A stretch of DNA of 64,000 nt from Ascaphus truei (lineage: Eukaryota > Chordata > Amphibia > Anura > Ascaphidae). The notes beneath the pieces are model-generated. The model saw nothing but the letters and a program-made list of their open reading frames with translations, had not been told where the DNA came from and made no database searches. Where the stretch lies: contig CM071573.1 in assembly GCA_036426205.1 (NCBI GenBank), positions 75,650,743 to 75,714,742 of the forward strand, in the 5' to 3' direction. A program made the translations under genes and the position numbers. Shown piece by piece: positions 23,641 through 35,470 of the stretch. Position 1 is the stretch's first letter, and each line of letters starts with the position of its first letter.

Positions 23641-24621
23641 ACTCTGTTAATCACAATCAACTTAAAAACAATAACTCTACATGTTTTTATGAGGCCGAAA
23701 CATTTTGATGATCGGCATCTTAACCATGATGTTACCAGTGAGGCTAGCAGGCAACTCTGGCACGCAAAGAGTTAAGCATCAAGTGTTTCTCTTTTGTAGA
23801 TAATGTACCAAATCCACTGGAGATCCGTATCACTAGTGCTTTCTGCGATAGTTATTGATTGGGAATAAGGGAAATGTCGTTAAAATGAATTAGGGTAATC
23901 ATACAACCCACATGCTATTTTCAGAGGGCAAGCAAGCAAATTCCATTATCCGAGCCAGACTTTGTGTATCAGCTAACTGCTTATACACTAAGGTAATTAT
24001 TCTGCGCGAGTTATGTTCCATTTCTTCTACAGTTGCCTGAGGGGCTTTCAAAAAGAATAGAATTAATAAGATGCCAGAAACTAGAGGTTCTTAACTTCAT
24101 CTCTGTCATATAACAGGAGTCACACAAACACAATGACATTTCCTTTCATAATTGCTTGACCTGCATCACTCTGAGGCCCATGAGCGTCCTTTCAAACTTT
24201 TGTTTCCGTTTCAAGAAGTTGGGCGAGAGCTGCTTGTTTTAATTTTTAAAGGTTGCAGTCCCATGTGACTATGTTTGTAAAATGCCTTGAAATTGCCAGT
24301 TGCTACACAAATTTTAAAATGGCAGATTTTTAACATTATCGGCAAGCTCAGAAAAGTCCATGCAAATGACATGTCAAATGAATTTGGTGGCCTATTAAAA
24401 TAAAGCAGTTCTATGAAGATCATGACTGCAGCAACTTTGCATAACTGAAAGTCCAAAAAACAGATGCCCACAGCTTCTGATAAATGAAACAAAGCACTTG
24501 TGATGCATTGTGTTTGCATATGAAAAAGCTTTGTGACATATTTACTAAGCAGTGCTAAGCCATAAGCCAACCTATGACCCACTCATTTTGAATAGGCCAT
24601 AAAATGCCATGCAGCTTAACC
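23641..24621. other. Non-coding, nothing recognised
   Basis: AT-rich sequence without conserved frames. Confidence 0.35.
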
Positions 24622-24833
24622 CAGGGGTTCTCATTTCCAGTCCTCAAGACCCCCCCACCCCCCGCAGCAGGCCAGGTTTTAGGATAACCCTACTTCAGCA
24701 CATGTGGCTCAATCAGTTTTAGATTGAGCCACCTGTGCTGAAGCAGGGACTGATTGAGCCATCTGTGCTGAAGCAGGGATATCCTGAAAACCTGACCTGT
24801 TGGAGTGTCTTGAAGACTAGAGTTGAGAACCCT
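24622..24833. mobile_element. Palindromic hAT-like MITE, copy 2
   Basis: Starts CCAGGGGTTCTCA and ends GAGTTGAGAACCCTGG. The internal GCTGAAGCAGGGATATCC arm is partly duplicated (CTGTGCTGAAGCAGGGA occurs twice). Confidence 0.75.
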
Positions 24834-25250
24834 GGCTTAAGCCCATTTAGGAAACATGACCCCTTATCCTGTAAAGTCAGACTCTTTCAACACATTTTAC
24901 TTAGGATAATTAGTAGGCTATTACTTATTACTTTTTTTTGTCCCAGGGGTGCCAAGTTAGTGTTTGAGTTACTAATCCAGGTTTTTTTCCCCTCCCCTTC
25001 TGAAACTGGATAGAAAGAAAATAAAATGCAACTGAGTAGGAAATGGAAGGTGATTTATTGAGCATGTCACCATAAATGATTCCTAAATCCAATCAACTTG
25101 ATGCGTTAATGGATTTGATGCTTACGCACAATCAGCTCTGAAAGCTTTCTTTGAGGCATTTGATTGATATGTGAGGGCCCCATTTTGTTAAATGAGAGTC
25201 CCAATCTATGATTAACCCCTCAGCTGCTAGATATGTTGGCATATACTGTA

Positions 25251-25352
25251 GGGGTGGCCAACTCCAGTCCTCAAGGGCTACCAACAGGTCAGGTTTTCAG
25301 GATGTCCCTGCTTCAGCACAGGTGGCTCAATCAGTGGCCCTTGAGGACTGGA
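25251..25352. mobile_element. Palindromic hAT-like MITE, copy 3, left part
   Basis: Starts TAGGGGTGGCCAACTCCAG and runs to TTGAGGACTGGA, where a solo LTR has inserted. The right part is at 26909-26931. Much of the right arm was lost before the insertion. Confidence 0.8.
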
Positions 25353-26908
25353 TGTGACGATAGTGAGGGTTTGGCTCGGGATTAACGGGGTTACCCCCCC
25401 ATTTGGCCACCCTCTAACCTTGCCAGGGAGACAAGGGGTTAACTGGGCTGAGGCCCAGAAATGTGATTTAACCCTTGTTATAACATGAAAATGCTTATTC
25501 CCCTGTTCCCCCATGTTTTATTGTTTCTGGTTTAATCAGTGTCTGCATAACACACCCACTGGGACTTAAGGGGTTAATATTATATGCAGTGCTGAATAAA
25601 CGGTTCCCTGAAAACTGGTAATTTGGGAACGGAGTGCGCCAGCTCCCTGAATTTGGGGGTGCAGCCTCCGGGGAACCACCCAAGTACCCACATATTAAAA
25701 ATATAACTTTGTCATAAGAGGGACATATATTTTTGATAAAGTGACTTTTTGCAGTTTTGAAATGCATACCAGAACCAAATGTTGCCTCTGCCGGCCCTTT
25801 GTAATGCAAGCTTCCTCTCTGGAAGTGCAAAAGTGATTATCAAAAGGGAGGTGTGAATGGGCCAGCTGGATGCTAGAATTTAGCCCTGCTTCAAAGGGGT
25901 ATTATTATGCGAGACCCAGGAAGCAGCAAAAGGTTTTATTGATGGGGCCAGGGTGGGGCTACCCCAAGCAGGATATCTGAATGGGTGTCCTTATTAAATA
26001 TAAGAATATTATGAGATGTCCTTGGCTGAAAATGATAAGAATTACATATTTGTATTAGTGGGAGTTAGCCCATCCTTTTGAGTATAAACACTGTATAGGT
26101 AACTGCTGCGAAATGCCAGATATTAATCTCTATTAATTTTCATATTACACTGTAATGTTTGGTCTCTCTGTGAGCGTCAGGTGTGACGGAATGTATTAAT
26201 ATATCGCACCTGCCTGTATGTATTACTGAACTCAAGTTAGGGAGTGATTTGCAGTAAATATGAAATTTTTGTTGAGTTCTGAGAAACTGAAACCCCCTGT
26301 TATGATAATGAGCAGGAAAGGCTAGGATTCACATTGCCTGGTCATCAAAGGCTAAATTGCTAATTGCTTATGCTTGGCCCAACTGACCAAAAGGAACTAA
26401 CCAGTTAAGTGTAACTTTTCACACTGAACAATGGAAGTCCCCAGTCAGCTTCAAAAGCTTCAAAGGGACTTTTGCTAGACGGCACGGCGCCGTAACTGGG
26501 AAAGAAGAGGTTAAAATGATATATAAGTCAGAACTACCTTTTACCCATTGTTCTTCATGCAAATGTTCTTCATGATCTTCATGTCTGCATGTCATCAGGC
26601 CTGTGTCTTTATGCAAGGTCTTGGGATGATGCAGGTTTTGCTGTATGACCTGCCTGTCTTGCTGTGATGTCAACTGAAATATATGGGAGAAGTGGCCCAG
26701 TCTGTATCCTGATGGCCTTCTGTCCTAATCTTTAAGTAAGTGTCTATATTTTGCCTGTTATTTGTACATATCTGTTGTGTTCACCTTTATCAAGGAATAA
26801 ATTAAATTTTATCATATCTAAGTCTCGTCCCAGTTCAAACCCAGGTATATATATATATTTATATATAGTTTTGGTGTAAATTACAACCTGTCACAAGCTA
26901 CCGTGACA
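25353..26908. mobile_element. Solo LTR, 1.56 kb, nested in a MITE
   Basis: Begins TGTGACGATAG and ends CTACCGTGACA (TG...CA ends, imperfect 11-bp inverted termini). It is flanked by a perfect 5-bp duplication, CTGGA, at 25348-25352 and 26909-26913. Removing it restores the expected MITE sequence GGACTGGAGTTG. An AATAAA occurs near 26800. No coding region is recognised. Confidence 0.8.
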
Positions 26909-26931
26909 CTGGAGTTGACCACCCCTGCACT
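26909..26931. mobile_element. Palindromic hAT-like MITE, copy 3, right end
   Basis: CTGGAGTTGACCACCCCTGCA is the terminal part of the MITE separated from 25251-25352 by the solo LTR. Confidence 0.8.
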
Positions 26932-27498
26932 AAAGGTTATATTGTAATGCTAAGCTATGTTAAGTAATGACCTTAACTAAAAAGGCGTTAGTGATAATGA
27001 GATGCAAATGAGGTGTTGTACTATCCCCTATTCACTCAACTCTGTTACAGAATAATGCGGGGAACTAACGTCATGTTAGTAAAGTCAGAACTGAACCTGG
27101 CGTTACTCTAATCCAGACCCTGGAATAGAGCTTTTGCAGTGTCTGGGTGGATTGAAACAAATGTATATCCCTGGCGCCTTGCACAAATGGATAATATTAA
27201 AAAGGATATATACAACCAGTGATGGTGACTGTGTCAAATCCAATGATGTACTCCAATCGATGCATTTAGCAGACATGAAACGAGAGTAAGCAGATATACA
27301 TAGCGTAATACTGTATATAAAGGTAACACGCAAGCTTCAAAGCACATTAATTGATGACAATTAAACAAACACAAACTTAAACTACGGACAAAAAGAACAA
27401 ATGGCTGAGATAACTAACAGGTGACTGTTTGCTGGCTTAAATTACCGCTTTAATCTATTTTAATGAAGCCCCCCTTTGAATATGGGATCGATATATGA
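26932..27498. other. Non-coding, nothing recognised
   Basis: AT-rich sequence without conserved frames. Confidence 0.35.
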
Positions 27499-27681
27499 CA
27501 GGGGTGGCCAATTCCAGTCCTCAATGGCCACCAACAGGTCAGGTTTTCAGGATATCCCTGCTTCAGCACAGGTTGCTCAATTAGTGGCTCCGGTGAAGAC
27601 TACACCACCTGTGCTGAAGCAGAGATATCCTGGAAACCTGACCTGTTGGTGGCCCTAGAGGACTGGAGTTGGCCACCCCTG
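27499..27681. mobile_element. Palindromic hAT-like MITE, copy 4
   Basis: CAGGGGTGGCCAATTCCAG at the left end and its complement (GGAGTTGGCCACCCCTG) at the right, with the two halves complementary along most of 183 bp. Confidence 0.85.
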
Positions 27682-29335
27682 ATGTAGGAAGAATGTGTTT
27701 TAAATGTTAATGTTTTTACACTTCCCCAGCACCTCTGGGAAAGAAACGTAATATTAACAGACTGTATAAAAATAAATATGAAGACAAAGTAAACAACCTT
27801 ACACGTTGTAGACAACTCGGTGAGGGGGATTTCCTGCGAGAGAACTTGAGCTTTTAATCACCCCATGATGTTGATTAGTACAAAGAAACCCGTGAATGAA
27901 GGTACCTTTGAGTAATTATAATCAGACACCAAAAGGGCCTTCAAAAGCTTCATTAATAAACCCCCCCAAGAGCGCTTCTTAAATCCCCAAATAGCAAATA
28001 ATCCAACTCGATCAGAGTTTTGCAAATTAAAGCATCCTTTTAATAAATAAATAAAAACAAGAACATAATTGTAAATAATCAAAGAAAGCAATTGTTTTAA
28101 CAGTTCAATTTTTAGGGCAATAATGACAAATGATTGAAAATATATATAAAATCCAACACAAGTAGACAGTGAGTATAGTGCACACAGAGAGTCTATATAA
28201 TTGGGATAAATCCCAACTTAGTTACATTCTTGTGTGGTAATACCACATTGATTCTCTAAAGTGTGTAAGAATGTATTTCAAAGGAAGTCCATGATCTTAA
28301 AACGTTAGTCCCATTGTCATCTCAATACACTTCATGTTTCCTAAATTATATTAGTTTGTTAGCAAGTGAGGCGCTATATATATATATAAACTAATTTTTT
28401 TCAGTATTAGATTGTTTTATTATGACATGTAGTATATTGTTGATCACTCACTGTGACGTTTCCCTAGACAAACTGCTTCATGCTCTGTATATTTTCACAT
28501 GAAAATTAAAACCGCTACAAATAGCTGGATGTGCTCAGGGAAGGATTTACCCCAAGCATAGTCAACCACGCAAGCTAATTACTTACAGTTCTCAAAATTG
28601 AAATGGCTGTAACCAACATTTAAAGTGTGTATAAGGTCCAGACACTGGACAAGCTGGTGTATATAGTCACATATTGTAACCTCATGTCATAAAGTCGATA
28701 TTTGCGAAATACACTGAGGCCATATTGTAAAATCTTGCAATGTCACAGAATTACGCACAGTATAAATGGTGTCCCTGTGAGATTCCGTCCCTCTAAGCAA
28801 GTTAAGAACTGCCTTGTCCTGCACGTACATCTCGATTTAAGTGCATGTGTTTTTGATTAAATACAATTTTTTATTCTGATGCTCCCTCCTCCTCTTCTTT
28901 TTCTAATATTGCCATTATTTTGGTGGACTCTAGCAAACTGATGGCATGAAGGAGTTTGTAGCTACACCTATGGAAGCTTTTAATTTTCCATGTATGGAAT
29001 TTTGCACACCAGACTTGCTTTTGAGTGAAAACCCAACACTTTGGTTCTGTTTTGGAGAAATATCACTGTAATAACATTTTTTACAAGCCCTCTTTAATTT
29101 TGGATTTCCAAAAAGTATTTTTTATTATTTACGTCTCATCACTGTCACTTCAGAGTCGATGGTACAATTTCACATTAATTACATCTGCGCCCCTAATTAT
29201 TATTATTATTATAAATGCAATAATGTTGAATCAGTCATATTTATTATTTTCTTTTCACATTTAAACTTTTGAGCCTACATTTTCCAAACTAATAAACATA
29301 TAATAATAATGAGATGTTGCAACATGGCGGTTTTG
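27682..29335. other. Non-coding, nothing recognised
   Basis: AT-rich DNA with short TA runs (28378-28389). A TTAAAACGTTAGTCC motif near 28300 faintly resembles the GAAACGTT cores of the foldback elements, but no fold is evident. Confidence 0.35.
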
Positions 29336-29339
29336 TTAA

Positions 29340-29796
29340 AGCAGCAGTCCAAGCTGCCGTTTTTTAAATGTATTTATTTTTTCCCTTCAATATGTGCATC
29401 AATACAATCCACACAATAATAAGTAATTAGCTAAGTTATCGATCAATCCGTTCTCCTGTGATCGATTGGCGAAGATTCGGCTCGGGGGTTCACGAAACGG
29501 CTGCCAGTGCAGCAGAAGAGGAAAAAGTTCTGCGGGGAAGATCATGTGACCAGGCAGTCACTAGATACAATTGGTGCACTGCTAGAGAGTGGGCAGGGCT
29601 AAAAAAAGGACTGTGCCACAGCCTGTTTCAGAAGAGGAAGGGGATGTACATTATAATACTTAAAAAATGTAATTCAGGGTTTTTTTTTTTAATATTACAA
29701 GTATTTTTTCATAGTTCAGAACTGATATATTTAAAAATAATAATAATAATAAATAAATAAAACCCATGTACAGTATGATATTGCTGGACTGCAGCT
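29340..29796. mobile_element. TTAA-target DNA transposon remnant, copy A
   Basis: AGCAGCAGTCC at the left and GGACTGCAGCT at the right form an 11-bp terminal inverted repeat with one mismatch. TTAA (29336-29339) and TTGA (29797-29800) flank it. The interior aligns with 61475-62033 (same strand) and 51208-51699 (inverted). TTAA targets are typical of Kolobok and piggyBac superfamilies. It lies about 100-200 bases upstream of the OGDHL promoter. Confidence 0.75.
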
Positions 29797-29899
29797 TTGA
29801 TGTTATTGCAGTCCCAATATAACAGGTTGCTAAGAGTGACTGGACAATGGATCCTGTGCGTGCTCTGAGTTTCAGCACCAGGACAGCAGCCCTGCGCCT

Positions 29900-30050
29900 C
29901 TCCCTAGCCCCGCCCATCTCCTCAGCCCCGCCCTCCCGCTCGCTCATTCTGCCCCTCCCACCAGTATTCCACGCCGAACGTTCGCCTTTGTGACGTCACG
30001 GAGCCTGCCGGACAGAACGTTCCACCGGGACCGCACACGGGCAGCCTCAG
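29900..30050 (+). promoter_or_regulatory. Putative OGDHL CpG promoter with GC boxes and CRE
   Basis: This is a short CpG-rich stretch in otherwise AT-rich DNA. It contains two GC boxes (CCCCGCCC at 29908-29915 and 29926-29933) and a perfect palindromic cAMP-response element, TGACGTCA, at 29991-29998. The octamer GAACGTTC occurs twice, at 29976-29983 and 30015-30022. No TATA box is evident, which fits a housekeeping-type promoter. It is the nearest CpG-rich block upstream of the first coding exon on the same strand. Assignment to OGDHL is inferred from position and from the splice donor at 30051. Confidence 0.5.
29960..30050 (+). other. OGDHL: Putative untranslated exon 1 of OGDHL
   Basis: A strong splice donor, CCTCAG|GTAACG, lies at 30050/30051, directly downstream of the CRE and GC boxes. 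The preceding ~90 bases contain no ATG, so this would be a pure 5' UTR exon joined over a 5.4-kb intron to the acceptor at 35470. The 5' end is a guess, since the transcription start cannot be read from sequence. A first exon elsewhere is possible. Confidence 0.4.
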
Positions 30051-30628
30051 GTAACGGCGTCAGTGGGCGGTATGCTCCGTGCGTGGGGACCGGGAGAGAG
30101 AGGCGGGTCCTTCTCAGTCTCCCCTGCGGTTCTGCCTGTGCGGGTCAGATAGAGGGCGTCGGTATACCGGGCGCTCTGTGCATACTGGTGGGAAGGGCTT
30201 GGTAACGCCGTGATTACAGCGCGGGGTGGGGAATTCTGGGTTGGACTCGGTTCAGTGTTAGAGGAAGGATCTGCAGCACGGATAAAATGATCTGCTGACA
30301 GAGGTGAAAGGGATCTGTGAGATCCCTTCACAGGTGTCTGCAATGCTGTGCAATCACCTGCTGGCACTGAAGGGGTTACAGTGCTTTATACATGGGAAGA
30401 AGTGCTTTTTGCATAAGCATAGCTAAATATTAAGCGTGGCAACAAGAGGTGTGTAGGTATCATATCCAAAAGCATCTGATCCAGTTTAGCCTGTGCAGTG
30501 CTAGGAAGGCCTGGACTGAAGGGGTTTAATTGAGGTGTCAAATATCTGACCTGGTAAAGAGACTGTTTTTACAAGTACATAGCACGTTTACATACACACA
30601 CTTTTTTTTTTCTTTGTACGATCACATA

Positions 30629-30851
30629 CAGGCTGTCTGTCCTCGGTTATCCAACGGAACCCGTTCCGCAAGTAGCGTTGGATAGTGAAACCGTTGTAAA
30701 GTGAGTCCCATGTTAATCGGTGGCGGTGAGCGTTGGATAACGCATTCAGGCGTCGGGTAACGCATTCCGGCGTCGAAAAAACGGCCCATAAGGTTGCATT
30801 GTAAAGCGTTGGATATGCCATTCGTTGTAAAGTGATATCGAGGACTACCTG
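30629..30851. mobile_element. TA-flanked MITE 1
   Basis: CAGGCTGTCTGTCCTCG at the left and CGAGGACTACCTG at the right are inverted ends between TA dinucleotides (30627-30628 and 30852-30853). The interior repeats GTTGGATAACGCATTC-like units, as in mariner-type MITEs. Confidence 0.65.
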
Positions 30852-30853
30852 TA

Positions 30854-32242
30854 TATAAATACCCAAGTGGTTGCTATAAAAAATAGGGGTTCATCAGCCT
30901 TGTTTCATGCTCTGATTCAGAGAATGGATCTGAAGGTGGATTCATTTTTTGCATCAACCGACACAGATCACAACCCTCTTTAATCATTTTATTATCCTGG
31001 TTACTTGCCATGTGCTGGTGAATTGAATACAAATGGTCCTTAGAATATAAATTTGATGACAGATCTCTTTGACCTTGAGCGGGAACAAATTTACATAATG
31101 TCGCTTTATCCTGAAGAAAACGAATTCACGTTTACTTACCTTCTCCATGACTTGGCATATTTTGTTAATAAAGCCAGATTAATTTGTGCACTTAGACATC
31201 CATGGTTCTTATTTTTTATCATATTAAATGTTTCATTTAATTGTTTTAGGCACACCTCCCCAGAAAATGAAAGCTTTGCCAACAGAAAGCTTAATGAAAA
31301 CAAAATATAAAAATGGGTATTTTGGCTCTGCTATGCAGAGAACATCAATTTTAAAGTTACTTTAATTACGGTTGATGGATAATTGTAAAAGTGTTAATAA
31401 AATTTCCCTGCAACAGCAGACTTCAGGTTTTAGAAACAATTTTTTTTTTTATCATGAGTTTAATATATAAATGATTTATCATTTGGATGATTTTAATCCC
31501 ACTCCATGCTGGGATTAAAATCTTTATTTTCTGGATGTGGTGACGACTGCACATTCTTAGTCCAGCGGTGTTTCTGAAGTTTGAAATAAGATTTGTCTAC
31601 CTTTTGCTGCGGGGGAGTTTGGCCACATTGCACAACAAACCAGTGTTACCCCCTGTGGCAGGGTAAGTGTTTTTTTAAATTTTTTTATTAACATATTACT
31701 TTTCTTCAAATATTTGATCGCAGAAGACCAATTTTGAATCCTTCTTTTTTTTTTTTGCACCTAAACAATATTTATGGACACGTGTAAACATTTTCTGCTG
31801 CTGTTCTAATGTGTCACTGATTTATTATAGAAATGTGTGTGTGTATATATGCAACCCCCCCCCCCCCCCCCCACACACACACACAGATTTCCTGGGGCCC
31901 AGGACAAGAGCTTCGCCTGTCCTTAAAAACAGGAATGACTTGTTAATTGTGACAAACTACCCATATGAGACTCTAAGCTTTTTACTAATTACCTTAAGCT
32001 TGCTTTAAAATAACAGCAAAATAATACGTTCATATTTTGTAATGGTAGCAAAAGCACAATACGAAGCTGTGACATCACTTAACGCGGCTTCCTATTGGCC
32101 CACGTGACGCAGAAGCTTTAAACTGCGGAGAGGTACTGGCACCCCTTTTTGAGGTATCTGTGGAAGCCATGTGTCCCCGGAGCTGAAATTAATGGCGTTC
32201 ACCTGCGGAGACCCCCTGCTTCAAACCTGTATAAAATCTATA
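30854..32242. other. Intron 1 sequence, nothing recognised
   Basis: AT-rich. Contains a C-run and (CA)n at 31855-31886. No conserved frame. Confidence 0.35.
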
Positions 32243-33068
32243 TGTAACACGTGCACCCCCCACCCCCCACCTCACTTAGGGACCAGTGTGTGGAAGTAGG
32301 CACATTACCTCGCCGTTGTGGTGCTTTGCCTGTTGGTTCGCAGGAGGTCTGAGTGGTCTGCTTGTTGTTATGAGCCATGACAGGACTGGCTCTCACAGGA
32401 CTCTGGGTTCTTCACAATGGCGTCAGCGCCTCCCGCAGTGATAGCTCCCATGAATGTAGGCGTCAGCTGCCATCACTACACACATACCTCCCTCCTGCCC
32501 TGGAACTGACACCTTAGGCTGAGGTATCTTTACAGGATCTGTATTCAGGCCATCATACAGGATGTTTAGCAGCATAGTCTTCTCCACACGTCCCAGGACT
32601 TCTAGATGGTGCTTTATCTCTCCACGGCTCTGCTCCAGGTGGTCTTAGGCTAGCCAGCCCAAGTGAGCAAACTTACCTCGCCATGGGGAAGTCTCACAGC
32701 TCCCACCATCACCTTACCCTCCTTCACCCTAGCCAGGGATCAGAGAGGGGCACACTACCCTCCTTACTCCAGGAGGAGCAGGGGGTAACACAACCTCACC
32801 CTGTCAAGGGCTGAGGGGGAAGTCCCCTAAACTTTAGGCTACTCCTCTAGAAACATCTGGAAGGGGTGGGCTCATGGATTGTACCCACCAACAAGGGGCT
32901 GTACACAGGCCATGAGGCACCACCTACCTTCCTTCACTTTCTTGGGAAGCTGAAGGGGGGGGTCAAGGGCCCACAGATTAACCTGCTAATGCCTGGATCT
33001 TAACAGAACTTACATAGCAGATACACTATGTGGGGAGAAACAGGTACGACTGGACATACCCTGTTACA
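32243..33068. mobile_element. Solo LTR, 826 bp, in intron 1
   Basis: Begins TGTAACACGTGCACCC and ends TACCCTGTTACA. The flanks TATA (left) and TATG (right) are a probable 4-bp duplication with one change. It contains the CAGCGCCTCCCGC block seen in similar form in the other LTRs of this window. Confidence 0.65.
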
Positions 33069-34133
33069 TATGTATAATTTTTATTAAAAATTTTTTTAAA
33101 GCTGGAATTGCTCCTTTTACACGCGCAAAGCCTACATGTTTTCTTAAAATATATTTATTACATACTCTTTATATAAACACCCTAAGTTTTTTCTCATTTC
33201 CTCATATATTTGTTAAACGCATGACAAACTCAACTGAAGTGTTCATGAAAGATATTTGTGATACTTCTGTCTGTCTGCCCAGTACAATATAGGTTAGCTT
33301 TTTAAACATTTTTAAAAAAAATATATAATTACAGAGACAAGTAGGATTTAGCCAGGGGAGTAACTATATTGTTTGGGCCCCCCTGAGAAAATCTTGAAAG
33401 GACCCCCTAAACAAACACCACAATCGGCAGCTTTGTGAGCACTCCCACTCCCTTGCTCTTTGCCCCCCTCTGATCCTCACCCTCCCCCCTCTCATTCTCA
33501 CACCACTCCCCTGACTGTCCCCCTCTCTTTCCCCCCCTTGTCTCACTCCCTTTTGCTCTCTCCCCCTCTCCCTCACCTCTAGCTGCTCACTCATTCACTC
33601 TCTCCCTCACACAACCCCGCTCCTCACTCAATTCCCCACCAGACACATACTCTCAATCCCCCCCATGCACACACTCAATTCCCCTCCACACACACACTCT
33701 TCCCTGCCCAATACCCACTCAATACCCCCCACACACACCCTCAATCACAACACACCCATACTCACAAACTTTCAACCACAACATTCACAACACACCCACA
33801 CTCTTAACACACCCACAGTAGGGATAGTGCTAAGCATGCTCCGGTCCCCAGTGAGTCATGAACTGCTGCAAACTGGGGCAGAGAAACAGGCAGGGGGAGC
33901 AGGAACTGTCTGTGTGCAGGGAAGGCCCTGTCCCACCGCAAGGCCCCGCCCCACAGCAAGGCCCCGCCCCCACAGAGAGCAGCAGCCGGCACGGAACTTG
34001 AGCTCAACTACAGCGTCGGCCGGCAGGGCCCCCCTTCCCCCCTGCTTTGCAGGGTTTAGCACCACGGTATTTGCGCCACTGGATTTAGCTGTAAGTTGAA
34101 AACATCCTATCTTGTGGCAGTGAGGCGGGCAGG
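33069..34133. other. Intron 1 sequence with CT/CA-rich low-complexity tract
   Basis: From 33430 to 33830 the + strand is rich in CCCCCTCT and ACACACTCAATTCCCC repeats. Open frames there are compositional. Nothing else is recognised. Confidence 0.45.
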
Positions 34134-35030
34134 CACTTATTTAGGTGTATGTGCAAGGAAAAATCAAGCGCAAATAATATCACAACAGATCAAAGGTAAC
34201 ACAGATGATATACTATCCTTAATGAGTGCAGCTCCTGACGTAGAATTCAAACCAAATTCAATCGGCAAACGAAGGAGAAACAGGTGCGCAAATCACATCA
34301 GGACATGTAAGAGAGAGTAAAAACACCAAATAGTGCAATATTGTCTACTTCAGCAAATTAGCTTCAATGCTGGAAGTTCTATAAAATTTGCACTCACGTG
34401 TTTAACGTGAAATCAGAGCGTTGTGGTTATTCAAAGTTACCAACTTATGTCATCCAGACAGGTACTCCAGATCCACATAGAGAGGGGGAAATTCCATATA
34501 CGAAAAAGAGGGGAAAAGCAAGTACTGTAAAGTACTGTAAAGTCTTCCTCAGTAAAGTAATCCTCAGATTAGCCCCTGAGGAAGACTTTACAGTGGAAAC
34601 GCGCGTTGGGTGATATCAGTGACCACTAAAGGAGCCCTTGTTGATGACATCTGGAGTGGAGGACAACTTTAATCAGCCCAGTACCTGCTGTGACGGCCGT
34701 GGAGCGGATGCTGTTTGCTGTGAATATTTTGTCTGACCATATGACCCAGGGTGGTCTGAATGCGCTCAAACAAAGGCACTTATGTAAGTGGAATACTTTG
34801 TGTTTTTAACATTAAAAACAGTACTATACTATTTTGCTTTTCCCCTCTTTTTATATATGGAATTTCCCCCTTTCTATGTGGATCTGGAGTACCTGTCTGG
34901 AGACATAAGTTGGTAACTTTGAATAACCACAACGCTCTGTTTTCTGTGTTAAACACGTGAGTGCAAATTTTATAGAACTTCCAGCATTGAAGCTAATTTG
35001 CTGAAGTAGACAATATTGCACTTATTTAGG
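34134..35030. mobile_element. Large foldback element in intron 1, with hammerhead-like core
   Basis: Arms at about 34332-34530 and 34825-35023 are complementary over about 190 bases (for example GTGCAATATTGTCTACTTCA against TGAAGTAGACAATATTGCAC). They enclose a loop of about 300 bases. CACTTATTTAGGT occurs at 34134-34146 and almost identically at 35019-35030, a probable target duplication. The loop contains CTGAGGA...GAAAC, arranged as in hammerhead ribozymes. Confidence 0.7.
34572..34611 (+). ncRNA. Hammerhead-ribozyme-like motif in the foldback loop
   Basis: CTGAGGA (34576-34582) matches the CUGANGA core and GAAAC (34596-34600) the second core strand. Between them ACT/AGT (34585-34587 and 34592-34594) can form a short stem II. 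After GAA, an AC/GT mini stem III closes a GCGC loop (34599-34606), then T34607 would be the cleavage nucleotide. CCC (34573-34575) and GGG (34608-34610) can pair as stem I. Very short stem III is known for hammerheads of Penelope-like elements, which act as dimers. Stem II lacks the usual G-C closing pair, so activity is uncertain. Confidence 0.45.
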
Positions 35031-35044
35031 TATATAGGCCTACT

Positions 35045-35335
35045 AGGTCCAAGCCAGGGGTGGGGGGAAAGTTCGGAGGGGCCGGTGCTACGGTTACAGA
35101 GGCTCTGCTCTCTTCCCCACAACAGTTAAACTGATTGCTGGGGGAGAGCTTGGGGCCTCTGTTAAGGTCTCTAACCTTCCTGAGGTGTCAAACGGCGACG
35201 CTTTGCTATGACAACGTGATGTCACATGGCATCCCATTGTCATGGAAATGCATCGGGATGCTGCAAGAGGAGGAGGCCAGGGTGGCAAAAAGGTAAGTGC
35301 CTATGGGCGGGAAAATGGTAAACCCAGGCCTGGCA
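35045..35335. repeat. Dispersed repeat D, copy 2
   Basis: It shares ordered blocks with 23310-23640 (GATTGCTGGGGGAGA, GGCCTCTGTTAAGGTCTCT, GGCAAAAAGGTAAGTGCCTA). It ends about 130 bases before the exon 2 acceptor. Confidence 0.55.
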
Positions 35336-35470
35336 AGCGGGCTATGCCCTTTACCTCTGTGTTTCTAATGTTATCCTCGGTATTATTAAAACCTTACGAC
35401 AATCCCAGAACACCCTTTGGCCGTACATCTGGGTAAAGACGTCACACCCGATTTCCCTGTTGCTTCGCAG

